Positions 24,430 through 33,360 of a stretch of DNA of 64,000 nucleotides are shown piece by piece. Source of the stretch: Bacteroidaceae bacterium (GTDB lineage: Bacteria > Bacteroidota > Bacteroidia > Bacteroidales > Bacteroidaceae); assembly GCA_017520935.1 (NCBI GenBank), contig JAFXEF010000052.1, positions 18,313-82,312 of the forward strand. The letters are read 5' to 3'. The notes under the pieces were generated by a model. That model did not search any database, had not been told where the DNA came from, and was given only the letters and a program-made list of their open reading frames with translations. Both the position numbers and the translations under genes were made by a program. Position 1 is the stretch's first letter. Each line of letters starts with the position of its first letter.

Positions 24430-24882
24430 ATGAAAAAGATAGGTGTATTGTTAGCAACTTTGTTCTCTCTCCCCCTTGCTGCCCAGGACAATATCATAGA
24501 CCAGTTGGCTCGTCCCGTTCCTGGTCAAGGGGTAATCACCATTCATCAGGATGCACGCCTCAATGCGCTGCTCGGTAAAGTGTATGACCCTGCGCAGGGC
24601 AAAGGCAAGAAGATACAGACAGTAGGCTACCGCATACAGATTTATGCTGGAGGCAATACACGCTATGCCAAGGAGGAGGCGCAGAAGGCGGCTCGGTACG
24701 TCAAGGATAACTATCCCGACATACCGGTATACCCCGAATTCGTGTCACCTCGATGGGTGTGCCGCGTAGGCGACTACAAAACCATTGAAGAGGCCGATCA
24801 GGCCATGCGTATGCTCAAAAAGTCGAGCAGTTTTAAGGAAATTGTTATCCTTCCCAACCAGTTGATAAATATATTATTGTAA
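24430..24882 (+). CDS. SPOR-domain periplasmic protein
   Basis: A 150-residue protein with signal peptide (MKKIGVLLATLFSLPLAAQ) and a C-terminal SPOR domain (about 70-148: VGYRIQIYAGGNTRYAKEEA ... WVCRVGDYKTIEEADQAMRML). SPOR domains bind denuded peptidoglycan, often at the division septum. It sits between tpiA and folE as in other Bacteroidales. A short leader sits between the tpiA hairpin and its ATG. Confidence 0.92.
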   Translation: MKKIGVLLATLFSLPLAAQDNIIDQLARPVPGQGVITIHQDARLNALLGKVYDPAQGKGKKIQTVGYRIQIYAGGNTRYAKEEAQKAARYVKDNYPDIPVYPEFVSPRWVCRVGDYKTIEEADQAMRMLKKSSSFKEIVILPNQLINILL

Positions 24883-24891
24883 AGCGCTACT

Positions 24892-25485
24892 ATGAACTTG
24901 ACGAATAATCCGGGCAACTATCCCGTAGATGAACGTAACCCCGAATTAGAAGAACACTATCGCCTGATACTTGGTCTGTTAGGTGAAGATGCCGAGCGCG
25001 AGGGATTGGTGAAGACTCCTCAACGTGTAGCGCGTGCTATGCAGACACTCACACGTGGTTACCGTATGGATCCTAAAGCGGTGCTCAATTCAGCAAAGTT
25101 CAAGGAAGATTACAGCCAGATGGTTATTGTCAAGAACATCGACTTCTACTCCCTCTGTGAACACCATATGTTGCCCTTCTTCGGCAAGGTACACGTAGCT
25201 TACATTCCTAACGGCTACATCACGGGACTGAGCAAGATAGCCCGTGTGGTTGACATTTTCTCGCATCGTCTACAGGTACAAGAGCGTATGACGTTGCAGA
25301 TCAAGGAATGCATACAAGAAACCCTCAATCCCTTAGGCGTAATGGTGGTAGTAGAGGCACAGCACATGTGCATGCAGATGCGTGGTGTAGAGAAGCAAAA
25401 TTCCATTACTACAACCTCTGACTTTACAGGAGCCTTCAATCAGGCCAAGACGCGCGAGGAGTTTATGAATCTCATTCGTGGCTGA
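24892..25485 (+). CDS. folE: GTP cyclohydrolase I
   Basis: The first step of tetrahydrofolate synthesis, GTP to 7,8-dihydroneopterin triphosphate; 197 residues, cytoplasmic homodecamer. Zinc ligands are visible: Cys and His in [10 protein letters not shown] and the distal Cys in [34 protein letters not shown] is the family signature. It starts 9 bp after the SPOR stop and is convergent with dnaG. Confidence 0.98.
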   Translation: MNLTNNPGNYPVDERNPELEEHYRLILGLLGEDAEREGLVKTPQRVARAMQTLTRGYRMDPKAVLNSAKFKEDYSQMVIVKNIDFYSLCEHHMLPFFGKVHVAYIPNGYITGLSKIARVVDIFSHRLQVQERMTLQIKECIQETLNPLGVMVVVEAQHMCMQMRGVEKQNSITTTSDFTGAFNQAKTREEFMNLIRG

Positions 25486-25557
25486 TTGATAGGGGCGGGT
25501 GTTGATTCTTTTTAAGCTTATTGTGATGTGCATGTGCACGTTAGGCCAGTTCCTGTT

Positions 25558-27597
25558 TCACGTGCCTATCACACGGTCGCCTAATCGCTTTGCCATCTGC
25601 TGCTTGATTTCCATTAATTGCTTGTAGCGAGCCATGACCTCTGCGCATAGAACAGGGTCGTTTGCCACTGAGGGCTGGCGCAGTTGGTTAAGCGCCTCTT
25701 TCAGCTCCATCTCCACGATAGCCATCTTGTAATCGATAAGCAGGTGTGGCACAATCTCGTGCAGGCGTTCGGCTTCGTCTATGACTGTTTGTGTCTTCGA
25801 GTGGTATTTGCTCAGTTGGTATTTGTCTTCGGCCAAGTCTGCTGCCAACTTGCTATATTCGGGATTGGCGTGGGCTATGAAGTGGCGTTCGGCAGAGAAG
25901 CCTTCATCGTGGAGGTGTAACATCAGTTCGTCGAGCAGTTGCCTGAATAGGGGAGTGGTGAACGTGAGGGAATCTTGTGTCAGGTCTGCCACTACAAACT
26001 CGGCTACGCATATAGTCTCTATACTGCCGTCTTCATTCTCCTCCTGGTATATCGTCTTCTCGCCGTGCCGTATCAACTGCTGAATGATGAGTAGCTCTTT
26101 CGGGTAGAGGGGGCCTCTCTCGTTGTTCCTGTTGTCCTGGATATTTGTGGGCTGCAACGCTCCTGCACCCTCGGTGCCTTCAAGGTTCCCGGCATTTGGC
26201 AAGCTCTCGGGGATGGCCGGGTTTTCCTGGATGCTTGTATTGTCTCTTCCTTGATTGTCGGTCGTGTTCTTTTTCTCCTGGGGCGATGTGGCCTTTTCCT
26301 GCTTCAGCTCGGCAACCTTGGCAACAAGGATGCGCTCTTCTACATGCAACATTTGGCTGCACTCCTTGATATATTCGGAGCGCACGATGGCCTCGGGGAT
26401 GACGGAGATGCTCTTCACTATGTCTTTGATGAGCTCGGCCCGTTTGTAAGGGTCGCCAGCCGCATCGCTCATCAGGAGGTTGGTCTTGAAGCGGATGAAG
26501 TCCACCTCGTGTGCTGCGATATACGCTTGGAATTCCGTAGCGTTGTGCTTGCGGGCAAAGCTGTCGGGGTCGTCACCGTCGGGCAACAGCATGACCTTGA
26601 TGTTCATGCCCTCCTCAAGCAGCATGTCAATACCACGTATAGAAGCCTTGATGCCCGCCATGTCGCCATCGTAGAGTACGGTGATGTTGTTGGTGAAGCG
26701 GTGTATCATGCGTATCTGTCCTGAGGTGAGCGAGGTGCCCGATGAGGCAACCACATTCTCGACACCCGCCTGATGCATGGAGATGACATCGGTGTATCCC
26801 TCTACGAGGAAGCACTTGTCTTGCTTCACGATGGCTTGCTTGGCAAAGTATATGCCGTATAGCTCGCGGCTCTTGTGATATATCTCCGACTCGGGCGAGT
26901 TGACATACTTGGCCACCTTCGAGTCGGTCTTCAGTACGCGCCCCCCGAAGGCCACTACTTTGCCCGAAAGGGTGTGCACAGGGAACATGACACGTCCCCA
27001 GAAACGGTCGCGCAACTGGCCATCGTCGCGGGTGTAGCATAAGCCGGTCTTCACTAAGTAATCCGTGTTGAATCCACGTTTCTTGGCCTCATTGACCAAT
27101 GCATCGCGGCTATCGGTGCTGAATCCCAATTGAAACTTACGGATAATGTCGTCGCGGAAACCACGTTGGCGGAAATAACTCATGCCTATGGCCTGTCCGT
27201 CGGGATGGGTGTGCAGGATGTCCTGAAAATAGCGGTTGGCAAAGTCGTTGACCAGGAAGAGACTCTCGCGCACGCTCTGTGCCTGTTTCTCCTCATCGGA
27301 GAGCTCACGCTCCTTCACCTCTATGCCATACTTCTTGGCCAACCATTTCAGCGCTTCGTAGTAGTTGAGCTGCTCATGCTCCATGATGAAGTGTACCGCG
27401 TTACCGCCCTTTCCGCAACTGAAGCATTTGCATAGCCCCTTGCTGGGCGACACGCTGAACGACGGTGTCTTCTCGTTGTGGAAGGGGCACAGACCGATAT
27501 AGTTGACACCCCTTCGGCGCAGGGTGACAAACTCTGATACCACATCCACAATTTGTGCGGCATCCATGATACGGTCTATCGTCGCTTGTTCAATCAT
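25558..27597 (-). CDS. dnaG: DNA primase
   Basis: Makes RNA primers for replication, 679 residues from ATG 27597 (MIEQATIDRIMDAAQ). A longer frame reaching 27705 crosses the promoter and adds no conserved sequence. The CHC2 zinc ribbon C37-x2-H40-x17-C58-x2-C61 is intact. The primase core and Toprim follow (VEGYTDVISMHQAGVENVVASSGTSLT, then LYDGDMAGIKASIRG). A low-complexity Asn/Gln/Pro-rich linker (about 445-490) separates the catalytic part from the C-terminal helicase-binding domain. A minus-strand TACTTTTG lies 8 bp before the ATG. Confidence 0.97.
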   Translation of the reverse strand: MIEQATIDRIMDAAQIVDVVSEFVTLRRRGVNYIGLCPFHNEKTPSFSVSPSKGLCKCFSCGKGGNAVHFIMEHEQLNYYEALKWLAKKYGIEVKERELSDEEKQAQSVRESLFLVNDFANRYFQDILHTHPDGQAIGMSYFRQRGFRDDIIRKFQLGFSTDSRDALVNEAKKRGFNTDYLVKTGLCYTRDDGQLRDRFWGRVMFPVHTLSGKVVAFGGRVLKTDSKVAKYVNSPESEIYHKSRELYGIYFAKQAIVKQDKCFLVEGYTDVISMHQAGVENVVASSGTSLTSGQIRMIHRFTNNITVLYDGDMAGIKASIRGIDMLLEEGMNIKVMLLPDGDDPDSFARKHNATEFQAYIAAHEVDFIRFKTNLLMSDAAGDPYKRAELIKDIVKSISVIPEAIVRSEYIKECSQMLHVEERILVAKVAELKQEKATSPQEKKNTTDNQGRDNTSIQENPAIPESLPNAGNLEGTEGAGALQPTNIQDNRNNERGPLYPKELLIIQQLIRHGEKTIYQEENEDGSIETICVAEFVVADLTQDSLTFTTPLFRQLLDELMLHLHDEGFSAERHFIAHANPEYSKLAADLAEDKYQLSKYHSKTQTVIDEAERLHEIVPHLLIDYKMAIVEMELKEALNQLRQPSVANDPVLCAEVMARYKQLMEIKQQMAKRLGDRVIGT

Positions 27598-27605
27598 TCC
27601 TTTCG

Positions 27606-27613
27606 CAAAAGTA
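27606..27613 (-). promoter_or_regulatory. -7 box of dnaG
   Basis: The minus-strand TACTTTTG ends 8 bp before the dnaG start, implying a very short or absent leader. No clear -33 element. Confidence 0.45.
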
Positions 27614-27768
27614 CGCAATATTCCACTAACTACAGCTCTTGGACTCCAATTTTTTTTCGTCTTCCCATGCAATAGCCTTCTTCTTTTATACTGACCTGCC
27701 GTCATAGCTCTCTTCCGAGTCAGGGCACTGTTATGTTCTGTTTGTGTAAGTAGGCATTTGATGAGTAT

Positions 27769-27800
27769 AAAAAAGAGGGTGTATCGTGTGATTCACCCTC
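27769..27800 (-). terminator. Terminator after the wzc-like gene
   Basis: Stem GAGGGTG / CACCCTC (27775-27781, 27794-27800) with extra inner pairs; on the minus strand it is followed by six T. Confidence 0.85.
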
Positions 27801-27825
27801 AAAACAAAATCAGAGAAAACGGTAA

Positions 27826-30264
27826 TTATCCTTTCTGGGATTTATCACCATATCCATAGTGACCGTAATGGCCATACTTGCCGTAACCATAGCGACCATA
27901 TTTGCCATATTTCCCATAGCCGTAGTAGTAGCCATACTTGCGCTTGGTCATATCCACACCGTTAAGAACGATGCTCATATTTTTCAGTTTGCCTTCAGCA
28001 TAGAGTGAATTCACCAGATTCAGATCATTCTTAGCCGTATAATCTGCACGACAAACATATACACTGGCATCGGCAACACGTGCGATAATCAGTGTGTCGG
28101 TAACAAGGCCTACAGGTGCGGTATCAAGCAATACGTAGTCATATTTCTCAGAGAGGAACTTAATCGCATTGTCTAAGTTTACCTTCGAAAGCAACTCCGC
28201 AGGATTGGGAGGAACAATACCTGCAGGGAGGATGTCCAAATTAGCGCTTAGGCCAGAAGGGATTATCTGGTCAAACAACAATTGCTTGTCGTTAGGGTCA
28301 CCGGCCAAGAATGCTGTAATACCTTTTGAACGATCGGCAAAGCCGAACATCTCGGCCAAGCGGGGTTTTCTAATATCAAGTCCGAACAGGATGACCTTCT
28401 TGCCCAGAAGAGCCAAACTCATGGCAAGATTGGAAGACACAAAAGTCTTTCCCTCACCTGACGTGGTAGATGTAAACTGGATAACTTTCTTCTCGGGACT
28501 ACCAAGTACAAACTGCAGATTCGTACGGATTGAACGGAATGTTTCGGCCATCATGTCATTGTCGTTCTCGCGAACAACAATACCACGTTGACCCTTCTTC
28601 AAGTTGTGGGCAACTGCGACATCACCGAGTATTGGCACTTTGGTCAGCTTCTCCAAGTCATTACGTCCCTCAATCTTGTAGCGTAACAGTTCCATTAGAT
28701 ATATGATGGCAACGGGAATGGCACAGCCCATCACCAAAGCCACCAATAAAATCATACTACGCTTGGGAGATACGGGATAGTCGTTGGCCAATGCAGCATC
28801 GATAATCTTGGCATTATCGGCCGTGGCAGCCAATGCTATGGAGTTCTCCTCGCGCTTTTGCAGAAGCATCAAATACAACCCCGACTTTACTTCCTGCTGA
28901 CGCTCGTAGCCCATCAATATCTTTTCTTGCGTAGGAGCGTCACCCTTCTTTGAGTCAAACTTAGCCGTCTGACGTTCGATGTCACGTTTCTGAATAGTCA
29001 AAGATGTATAAAGAGATTCTATCGAGGTCTTGATTGTTTTCGCCAACAAGTCTACGCTCATCGTGATATCTATTACCGCAGGATTACTCTCGCTCGCGGT
29101 ACGCAACATCCTGTTACGTTCGACAACGCCTTCATTATACTTGCTGATAAGCGAGCTTAAAGAAGCGTCAGTCAAGCCTACATTACCAGGGATGGCCTGA
29201 AGGTGATTCTCCGGTTTGTTGACATAGTTGCGCAAATAGGTTACCAAGTTCAATTGAGTAGCTATCTCCACGCTTTTCTTCTCATACTCGGAGCTTGCCT
29301 CCAAGATTTTCTGAGCATCTCCGACAACTGTAGTCAAACCGGAATTCTTTTTGTATTGAGCCATTTCGAATTCAGTAGCATCCAGCTCGGCTGAAACGAG
29401 ATCAAGACGTTCCTTAATAAACTCCTCTGTTTTCATCGCAACAATGTTCTTGTCGTTGTTGTTCTCACGATTATATGCTGCGACCAGACTGTTTACAAAG
29501 TCCATACCACGCCTCTTGTTGACATCGAGATAAGAAATATATGCAACAGAGGTTGTCTTGGAAGTAGGTTCTATAGAAAGATTGCCCAAACAGCTTTTTG
29601 CCATTTTTATGGGAGGAACTATTGAAACCAACAAGGTCTGTCCTTCTGGTAACTCCAACATTCCTTTGGAAAGGATTAACTGTCCGACAGGCGATTCAAG
29701 TACGTATGGAAAAGCTGACACATACTTCTCATACTCCATGAGTTCGCCATTTTGATCCTTATAATCATATTCTATTTTATACTCCGTGGAATCCTGACTG
29801 CTAATTCTAAGAGTAAATCCTCTGGTAAGTTTCTCTAAATCCTCATCGGAAATCTGTACCTCTATTGGATACTCGCCATATATGACACGCTGGCTGATAC
29901 GTCCTTTCAGTTGGTATGTGGTATACATGCCCATATCGAGGATCGCCTGTCTGATCATAGACTTGGATCGCATTATCTCAATCTCGTTGTCTATACCACC
30001 TGTAGTCCCCATAAAGCCAAAATCTTGCATTGCCATCATTTGGTTTTGGAACGAACCCTTCTTCTCGTCGTTAATCATGACCGTAGCTTGTATCCTATAC
30101 ACAGGGGTTGCATATCTGAGGTGTACAAAAGCACACAGCAAACACAAAATGATAGAAACTGCGAACCATTTCCAGTGGATTATCAATTTCATAAAGATAA
30201 TCTTAAAATCGAAACCGCTCTCTTCTTCTTCCAACTTGTTTATATTGAGATTTTCGTTATTCAT
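27826..30264 (-). CDS. Wzc-like polysaccharide co-polymerase / BY-kinase
   Basis: An inner-membrane protein that controls chain length and export of extracellular polysaccharide, 812 residues. Wzz domain with first membrane segment near 30-50 (WKWFAVSIILCLLCAFV), a long periplasmic coiled-coil region, second membrane segment near 500 (ILLVALVMGCAIPVAIIYLM), then a cytoplasmic bacterial tyrosine kinase with Walker A near 600 (TSGEGKT), Walker A' (VILFGLDIRKP, with Gly in place of the first common Asp) and Walker B (YDVVLLDTAPVG-like, here YDYVLLDTAPVG). The last 35 residues hold 13 tyrosines in Gly-Tyr/Lys-Tyr repeats, the autophosphorylation tail. Paired with a Wza-like lipoprotein gene 46 bp upstream; no glycosyltransferases are adjacent. 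Confidence 0.93.
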   Translation of the reverse strand: MNNENLNINKLEEEESGFDFKIIFMKLIIHWKWFAVSIILCLLCAFVHLRYATPVYRIQATVMINDEKKGSFQNQMMAMQDFGFMGTTGGIDNEIEIMRSKSMIRQAILDMGMYTTYQLKGRISQRVIYGEYPIEVQISDEDLEKLTRGFTLRISSQDSTEYKIEYDYKDQNGELMEYEKYVSAFPYVLESPVGQLILSKGMLELPEGQTLLVSIVPPIKMAKSCLGNLSIEPTSKTTSVAYISYLDVNKRRGMDFVNSLVAAYNRENNNDKNIVAMKTEEFIKERLDLVSAELDATEFEMAQYKKNSGLTTVVGDAQKILEASSEYEKKSVEIATQLNLVTYLRNYVNKPENHLQAIPGNVGLTDASLSSLISKYNEGVVERNRMLRTASESNPAVIDITMSVDLLAKTIKTSIESLYTSLTIQKRDIERQTAKFDSKKGDAPTQEKILMGYERQQEVKSGLYLMLLQKREENSIALAATADNAKIIDAALANDYPVSPKRSMILLVALVMGCAIPVAIIYLMELLRYKIEGRNDLEKLTKVPILGDVAVAHNLKKGQRGIVVRENDNDMMAETFRSIRTNLQFVLGSPEKKVIQFTSTTSGEGKTFVSSNLAMSLALLGKKVILFGLDIRKPRLAEMFGFADRSKGITAFLAGDPNDKQLLFDQIIPSGLSANLDILPAGIVPPNPAELLSKVNLDNAIKFLSEKYDYVLLDTAPVGLVTDTLIIARVADASVYVCRADYTAKNDLNLVNSLYAEGKLKNMSIVLNGVDMTKRKYGYYYGYGKYGKYGRYGYGKYGHYGHYGYGDKSQKG

Positions 30265-30310
30265 AGCTTAAAAACTTAATTCATCAATTTACTTATAAAC
30301 TAAACACCTA

Positions 30311-31099
30311 TCATCTAAGGATGTTAAACAAAAGGTTGGCTACTGAAATCATAATCGATGTGGCTGAGAACCAAAGTGATGTTGTGCTGCCTATATCCGA
30401 GTTTCGTGCTTTTGCCTTATTGGGCTCAACATACAAAACATCGTTCTGCTGTAAATAATAATAGGGAGAATACACAATATTGGCATCGTTTAGATTTAAT
30501 GGAACAATCTTTTTGGTGCCATCAGCGTTTTCTCTAATCAACTTGATTCCGTCTCGTTTGCCGTATATAGTAAGATCGCCGGCCAATGCAAGCGCTTCAA
30601 ATACGTTTACCTTCTCGTTGGATATGTTGTATGAGTTAGGTCTTAAGACTTCGCCTAATACTGATATCTTATAGCTGACAATACGAACATTAACAATAGG
30701 GTCGCTCTTGAAGTTTTTTCTTAGCTTATCTTTAATCATCGTTTCGGCTTCAGTCTTGGTCATTCCACCCACATGCAATAGGCCTAATGTAGGAAAATCT
30801 ATAAATCCTGCATTGTCAACCAGATAGGTTTGCAAGGTGGGCTGAGATGTGACGTATCGTGCGGCTGTCTGTACTGTTCCGACTGTCAAGTTGAACGGTA
30901 TGGCCGCCTCCATATCTTCACTACTAACCGTTATGGTTAGCATGTCCTTTGGCTGTATTTTTGCATCATATAGTTTTGAAACTACAGTGGTGTCCAGCAT
31001 TCTACTGTTTTGAAGATAAGGTACTTGCTTATAAGAAGTACATGAAGCTGTCAACAATATAGCGGCAGCAAAAAACAATATTTTAGACTTCTTTCTCAT
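30311..31099 (-). CDS. Polysaccharide export lipoprotein (Wza-like)
   Basis: An outer-membrane export protein of 262 residues. It has a lipoprotein signal (LLTASC lipobox near residue 20), a Poly_export domain (KIQPKDMLTITVSSED), a SLBB-like segment (SYKISVLGEVLRPNSYNIS), and a C-terminal hydrophobic helix (SLWFSATSIMISVANLLFNIL), which in Wza-type proteins crosses the outer membrane. It precedes the wzc-like gene and forms a two-gene unit with it. Confidence 0.93.
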   Translation of the reverse strand: MRKKSKILFFAAAILLTASCTSYKQVPYLQNSRMLDTTVVSKLYDAKIQPKDMLTITVSSEDMEAAIPFNLTVGTVQTAARYVTSQPTLQTYLVDNAGFIDFPTLGLLHVGGMTKTEAETMIKDKLRKNFKSDPIVNVRIVSYKISVLGEVLRPNSYNISNEKVNVFEALALAGDLTIYGKRDGIKLIRENADGTKKIVPLNLNDANIVYSPYYYLQQNDVLYVEPNKAKARNSDIGSTTSLWFSATSIMISVANLLFNILR

Positions 31100-31131
31100 A
31101 TATATAATTTTATTTTAGTCAATTAACCTCG

Positions 31132-31139
31132 CAAAGATA
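31132..31139 (-). promoter_or_regulatory. -7 box of the wza/wzc pair
   Basis: The minus-strand TATCTTTG lies 33 bp before the ATG at 31099; the -33 element is unclear. Confidence 0.45.
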
Positions 31140-31240
31140 CAATAAAATATTTATCCTTTCCTCTTTTTTATTCAAAAAAATAACATCTTACTATTTTACT
31201 TATGTCGGAAGGTGGCAAATTAAATAATCCTGTACCAACA

Positions 31241-31272
31241 TTTGCCTAACTCTAAACTTTTGCGTACTTTTG
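31241..31272 (+). promoter_or_regulatory. Promoter of the 31290 gene
   Basis: TTTG at 31241-31244, a 20-bp spacer, and TACTTTTG at 31265-31272: a full consensus match, 17 bp before the ATG. Confidence 0.7.
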
Positions 31273-31289
31273 CGGAAAAATTGACTGAT

Positions 31290-31907
31290 ATGGGATTTTT
31301 AGGAAATTTATTTCGCAAAAAAACAACGGACGAGGAGACTAAAGTCGGCGGTATCGAGGACTTCATGACTCTCATCCGTGTATATTACCAGGCTGTGATG
31401 GCGAGCAACTTAGGCATCAGTAACATCAATATGCTTCCAGACCTTGCCATGTTCAAGCGCACGCTGAAGGTGGCCACGCAAAATAACAAGTTGGGTATTG
31501 CCGAGAAGTCGCGTTGCAAGAAGATGCTGATGCAGATATACAACCTTAATGAGGATTTCTTCAAAGAGATAGACAACTCTATCAAGAAGAATTGCCGTAA
31601 TGTGAATATGGTGAACAGCTACTTCTTCCAGTTCCAACGCTTCAACGAGAGCCTGATGATGGCTGTCAGCAACGAGATGAAGTACACTATGCGTATCCCT
31701 TTCAAGAAGATGCTGTATACCCAGACTGAGGCTGCCATCAACAATATCCTCACCAAAAACAATTGGAAGGATGAAGCGATGTTCAAGACCGTAGGTGCCG
31801 TGCGCCAGCTGCAGCAAGCATTGGGCTACTCAGGTGTCTGGATGACCGATTTTGTGTTCAACGTCATACGCCTCGCCAAAAAGGAGCCCAAGAAGAAAGA
31901 CGCATGA
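31290..31907 (+). CDS. Conserved hypothetical protein of Bacteroidales
   Basis: A 205-residue soluble, helix-rich, basic protein (MGFLGNLFRKKTTDEETKVG...). I see no known catalytic motif, signal peptide or membrane segment. Start ATG 31290 is used because the promoter box sits just upstream; the longer frame from 31242 would overlap that promoter. Its stop overlaps the start of the UDG-like gene by 4 bases (ATGA), so the two are translated together, but this does not reveal the function. Confidence 0.8.
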   Translation: MGFLGNLFRKKTTDEETKVGGIEDFMTLIRVYYQAVMASNLGISNINMLPDLAMFKRTLKVATQNNKLGIAEKSRCKKMLMQIYNLNEDFFKEIDNSIKKNCRNVNMVNSYFFQFQRFNESLMMAVSNEMKYTMRIPFKKMLYTQTEAAINNILTKNNWKDEAMFKTVGAVRQLQQALGYSGVWMTDFVFNVIRLAKKEPKKKDA

Positions 31908-32494
31908 CATCTCCTATGCCGTCGTTCGAGCAGCATCCTCTAAAACCCTTTCTGCCGGCAAACGCCAAAGTGTTGATGTTAGGAAGTTTTCCGCCCCAAC
32001 AGAAACGTTGGAGCATGGATTTCTTTTACCCCAACTTTCAGAACGACATGTGGCGCATCATGGGGATCATCTTCTTTGCTGACAAGAATATCTTTGTCGA
32101 TAGCATAGGCAAGTGTTTCCGCCAAAGGGAGATAATGCAATTTGCCGAAGAAGTGGGAATTGCCATGTATGACACGGCAGAGGTGGTGCGGCGTTTAAGG
32201 GACAATGCATCGGATAGTTACCTTGAAATTGTACGTCCTACCGACATTGAAGGGCTATTGTCACAACTCCCCCAGTGTCGTGCCATTGCCACTACCGGTG
32301 AAAAAGCTACCGAAGAAGTCATAGCACAATACGGGGTACATAAACCGAAGATTGGCGATGCCATAGCATTACAAATAGGACGGCGCACCCTATCGCTATA
32401 CCGCATGCCATCCAGCTCAAGAGCATACCCGCTTGCCATCGAAAAGAAGGCGTCGTACTACCACGCCATGTTTCGCGACTTAGAAATGCTCTAA
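31904..32494 (+). CDS. Uracil-DNA glycosylase family protein
   Basis: A 196-residue protein with the UDG-superfamily frame: an N-terminal motif KVLMLGSFPPQQKRW (equivalent to the water-activating loop), FYPNFQNDMWRIMG, and a C-terminal LYRMPSSSRAYP (DNA-intercalating loop). It is close to the Mug/UDG-like family annotated in Bacteroidales. Likely removes uracil or a related base in repair, but the exact specificity cannot be assigned; the active-site Asn or Asp typical of the main families is not obvious. Confidence 0.8.
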   Translation: MTSPMPSFEQHPLKPFLPANAKVLMLGSFPPQQKRWSMDFFYPNFQNDMWRIMGIIFFADKNIFVDSIGKCFRQREIMQFAEEVGIAMYDTAEVVRRLRDNASDSYLEIVRPTDIEGLLSQLPQCRAIATTGEKATEEVIAQYGVHKPKIGDAIALQIGRRTLSLYRMPSSSRAYPLAIEKKASYYHAMFRDLEML

Positions 32495-32604
32495 TCAAAT
32501 GGAGATAGCACCAAAATCGTGCTTTCGGGAGGTGCTCGGCAGGGTTTCTTTCCTGTTTTTCTCGTTTTTTCTGTTCATTTCTTTCTTTTCTTCAAAAAAA
32601 AGGC

Positions 32605-32612
32605 TACATTTG
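32605..32612 (+). promoter_or_regulatory. -7 box before the zapB-like gene
   Basis: TACATTTG, with TTTC 19 bp upstream (32582-32585), 18 bp before the ATG at 32631. Confidence 0.55.
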
Positions 32613-32630
32613 TAACGAAGTTTGGTTAAG

Positions 32631-32948
32631 ATGACGGAAGTAGATGAAATTGTAATCAAAAACTTTGAGTCGAAGCTAAGCCGATTGATGGACGCGTATA
32701 CGCAAGTTTCTGAAGAGAACACCCTGTTGCGTGAACAGCTGGACCGCCAATCCGCAGAGTTAGGCAAAGCGCGCGAACAATATGCATTACTCGAAAAGTC
32801 TTATTCAGACCTCAGACTGGCCAAGATAATCAGTGCCACCGACGATGAAATCGGTGATACACAGAAGCGATTATCCAAGTTAGTGCGTGAAGTGGACAAG
32901 TGCATAGCACTACTCAATGCATCAGAGCAAAAAGAAGACATGCTATGA
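32631..32948 (+). CDS. ZapB-like coiled-coil protein
   Basis: A 105-residue acidic coiled coil (KLSRLMDAYTQVSEENTLLREQLDRQSAELGKAREQYALLEKSY, heptad-like throughout), no signal peptide. It directly precedes zapA and overlaps it by 4 bases (ATGA). The position and the coiled-coil form suggest a division-ring accessory protein analogous to ZapB, an inference from context. Start ATG 32631 is preferred over the earlier non-ATG start. Confidence 0.8.
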   Translation: MTEVDEIVIKNFESKLSRLMDAYTQVSEENTLLREQLDRQSAELGKAREQYALLEKSYSDLRLAKIISATDDEIGDTQKRLSKLVREVDKCIALLNASEQKEDML

Positions 32949-33253
32949 CACCGACCAACCTACTGAGAATAAAGGTGATTATTGCAGGGATGACATTCTT
33001 TCTCAAGATTGACCCCAAGGAGGAAGAGGCTATCCGCAAAGCAATAAAACACATAGATGATAAGTTGAACGTGTACCGTGAGCATTTTCCGGGACAGAGT
33101 ACTGAAAAGTACCTTGCTATGGTAGCACTCCACATCGGGACGATGTACCAACAAGAGAAAATGCGAACAGACACTCGTCCTTACCAAAACAAGTTCGAAG
33201 AGCTCAGTATCAAGCTTGACGAATATCTGGCAGGGAACGGCATTGACGTTTGA
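32945..33253 (+). CDS. zapA: Cell division protein ZapA
   Basis: A 102-residue FtsZ-bundling protein at the Z-ring. The N-terminal beta segment (LRIKVIIAGMTFFLKIDPKEEEAIRKAIKHIDDKL) and the long C-terminal helix (YLAMVALHIGTMYQQEK) match ZapA. Start ATG 32945 overlaps the stop of the coiled-coil gene. A long hairpin terminator follows before rny. Confidence 0.9.
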   Translation: MTPTNLLRIKVIIAGMTFFLKIDPKEEEAIRKAIKHIDDKLNVYREHFPGQSTEKYLAMVALHIGTMYQQEKMRTDTRPYQNKFEELSIKLDEYLAGNGIDV

Positions 33254-33279
33254 CCTATTACATATAAAGGTATAACCAC

Positions 33280-33336
33280 GCACTACTGTAGCGCTTAGGG
33301 ATGAACATCCTTGGTGCTGATAGTAGTGCTTTTTTA
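33280..33336 (+). terminator. Long hairpin terminator between zapA and rny
   Basis: Outer stem GCACTACT / AGTAGTGC (33280-33287, 33322-33329), inner stem around GGGATG-AA-CATCC, then T6. The whole 50-nt hairpin is almost fully paired. It could also be the 3' part of a small RNA, but I see no dedicated promoter. Confidence 0.75.
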
Positions 33337-33360
33337 ATAATTAAACTAAAGTAATAAAGT

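Noticed and set aside
27598..27705. N-terminal extension of dnaG
   Set aside because: It crosses the TACTTTTG box, and primases start close to the zinc ribbon as from 27597.
33254..33336. 6S RNA between zapA and rny
   Set aside because: The hairpin lacks the large central bubble expected in 6S RNA and is short; called a terminator instead.
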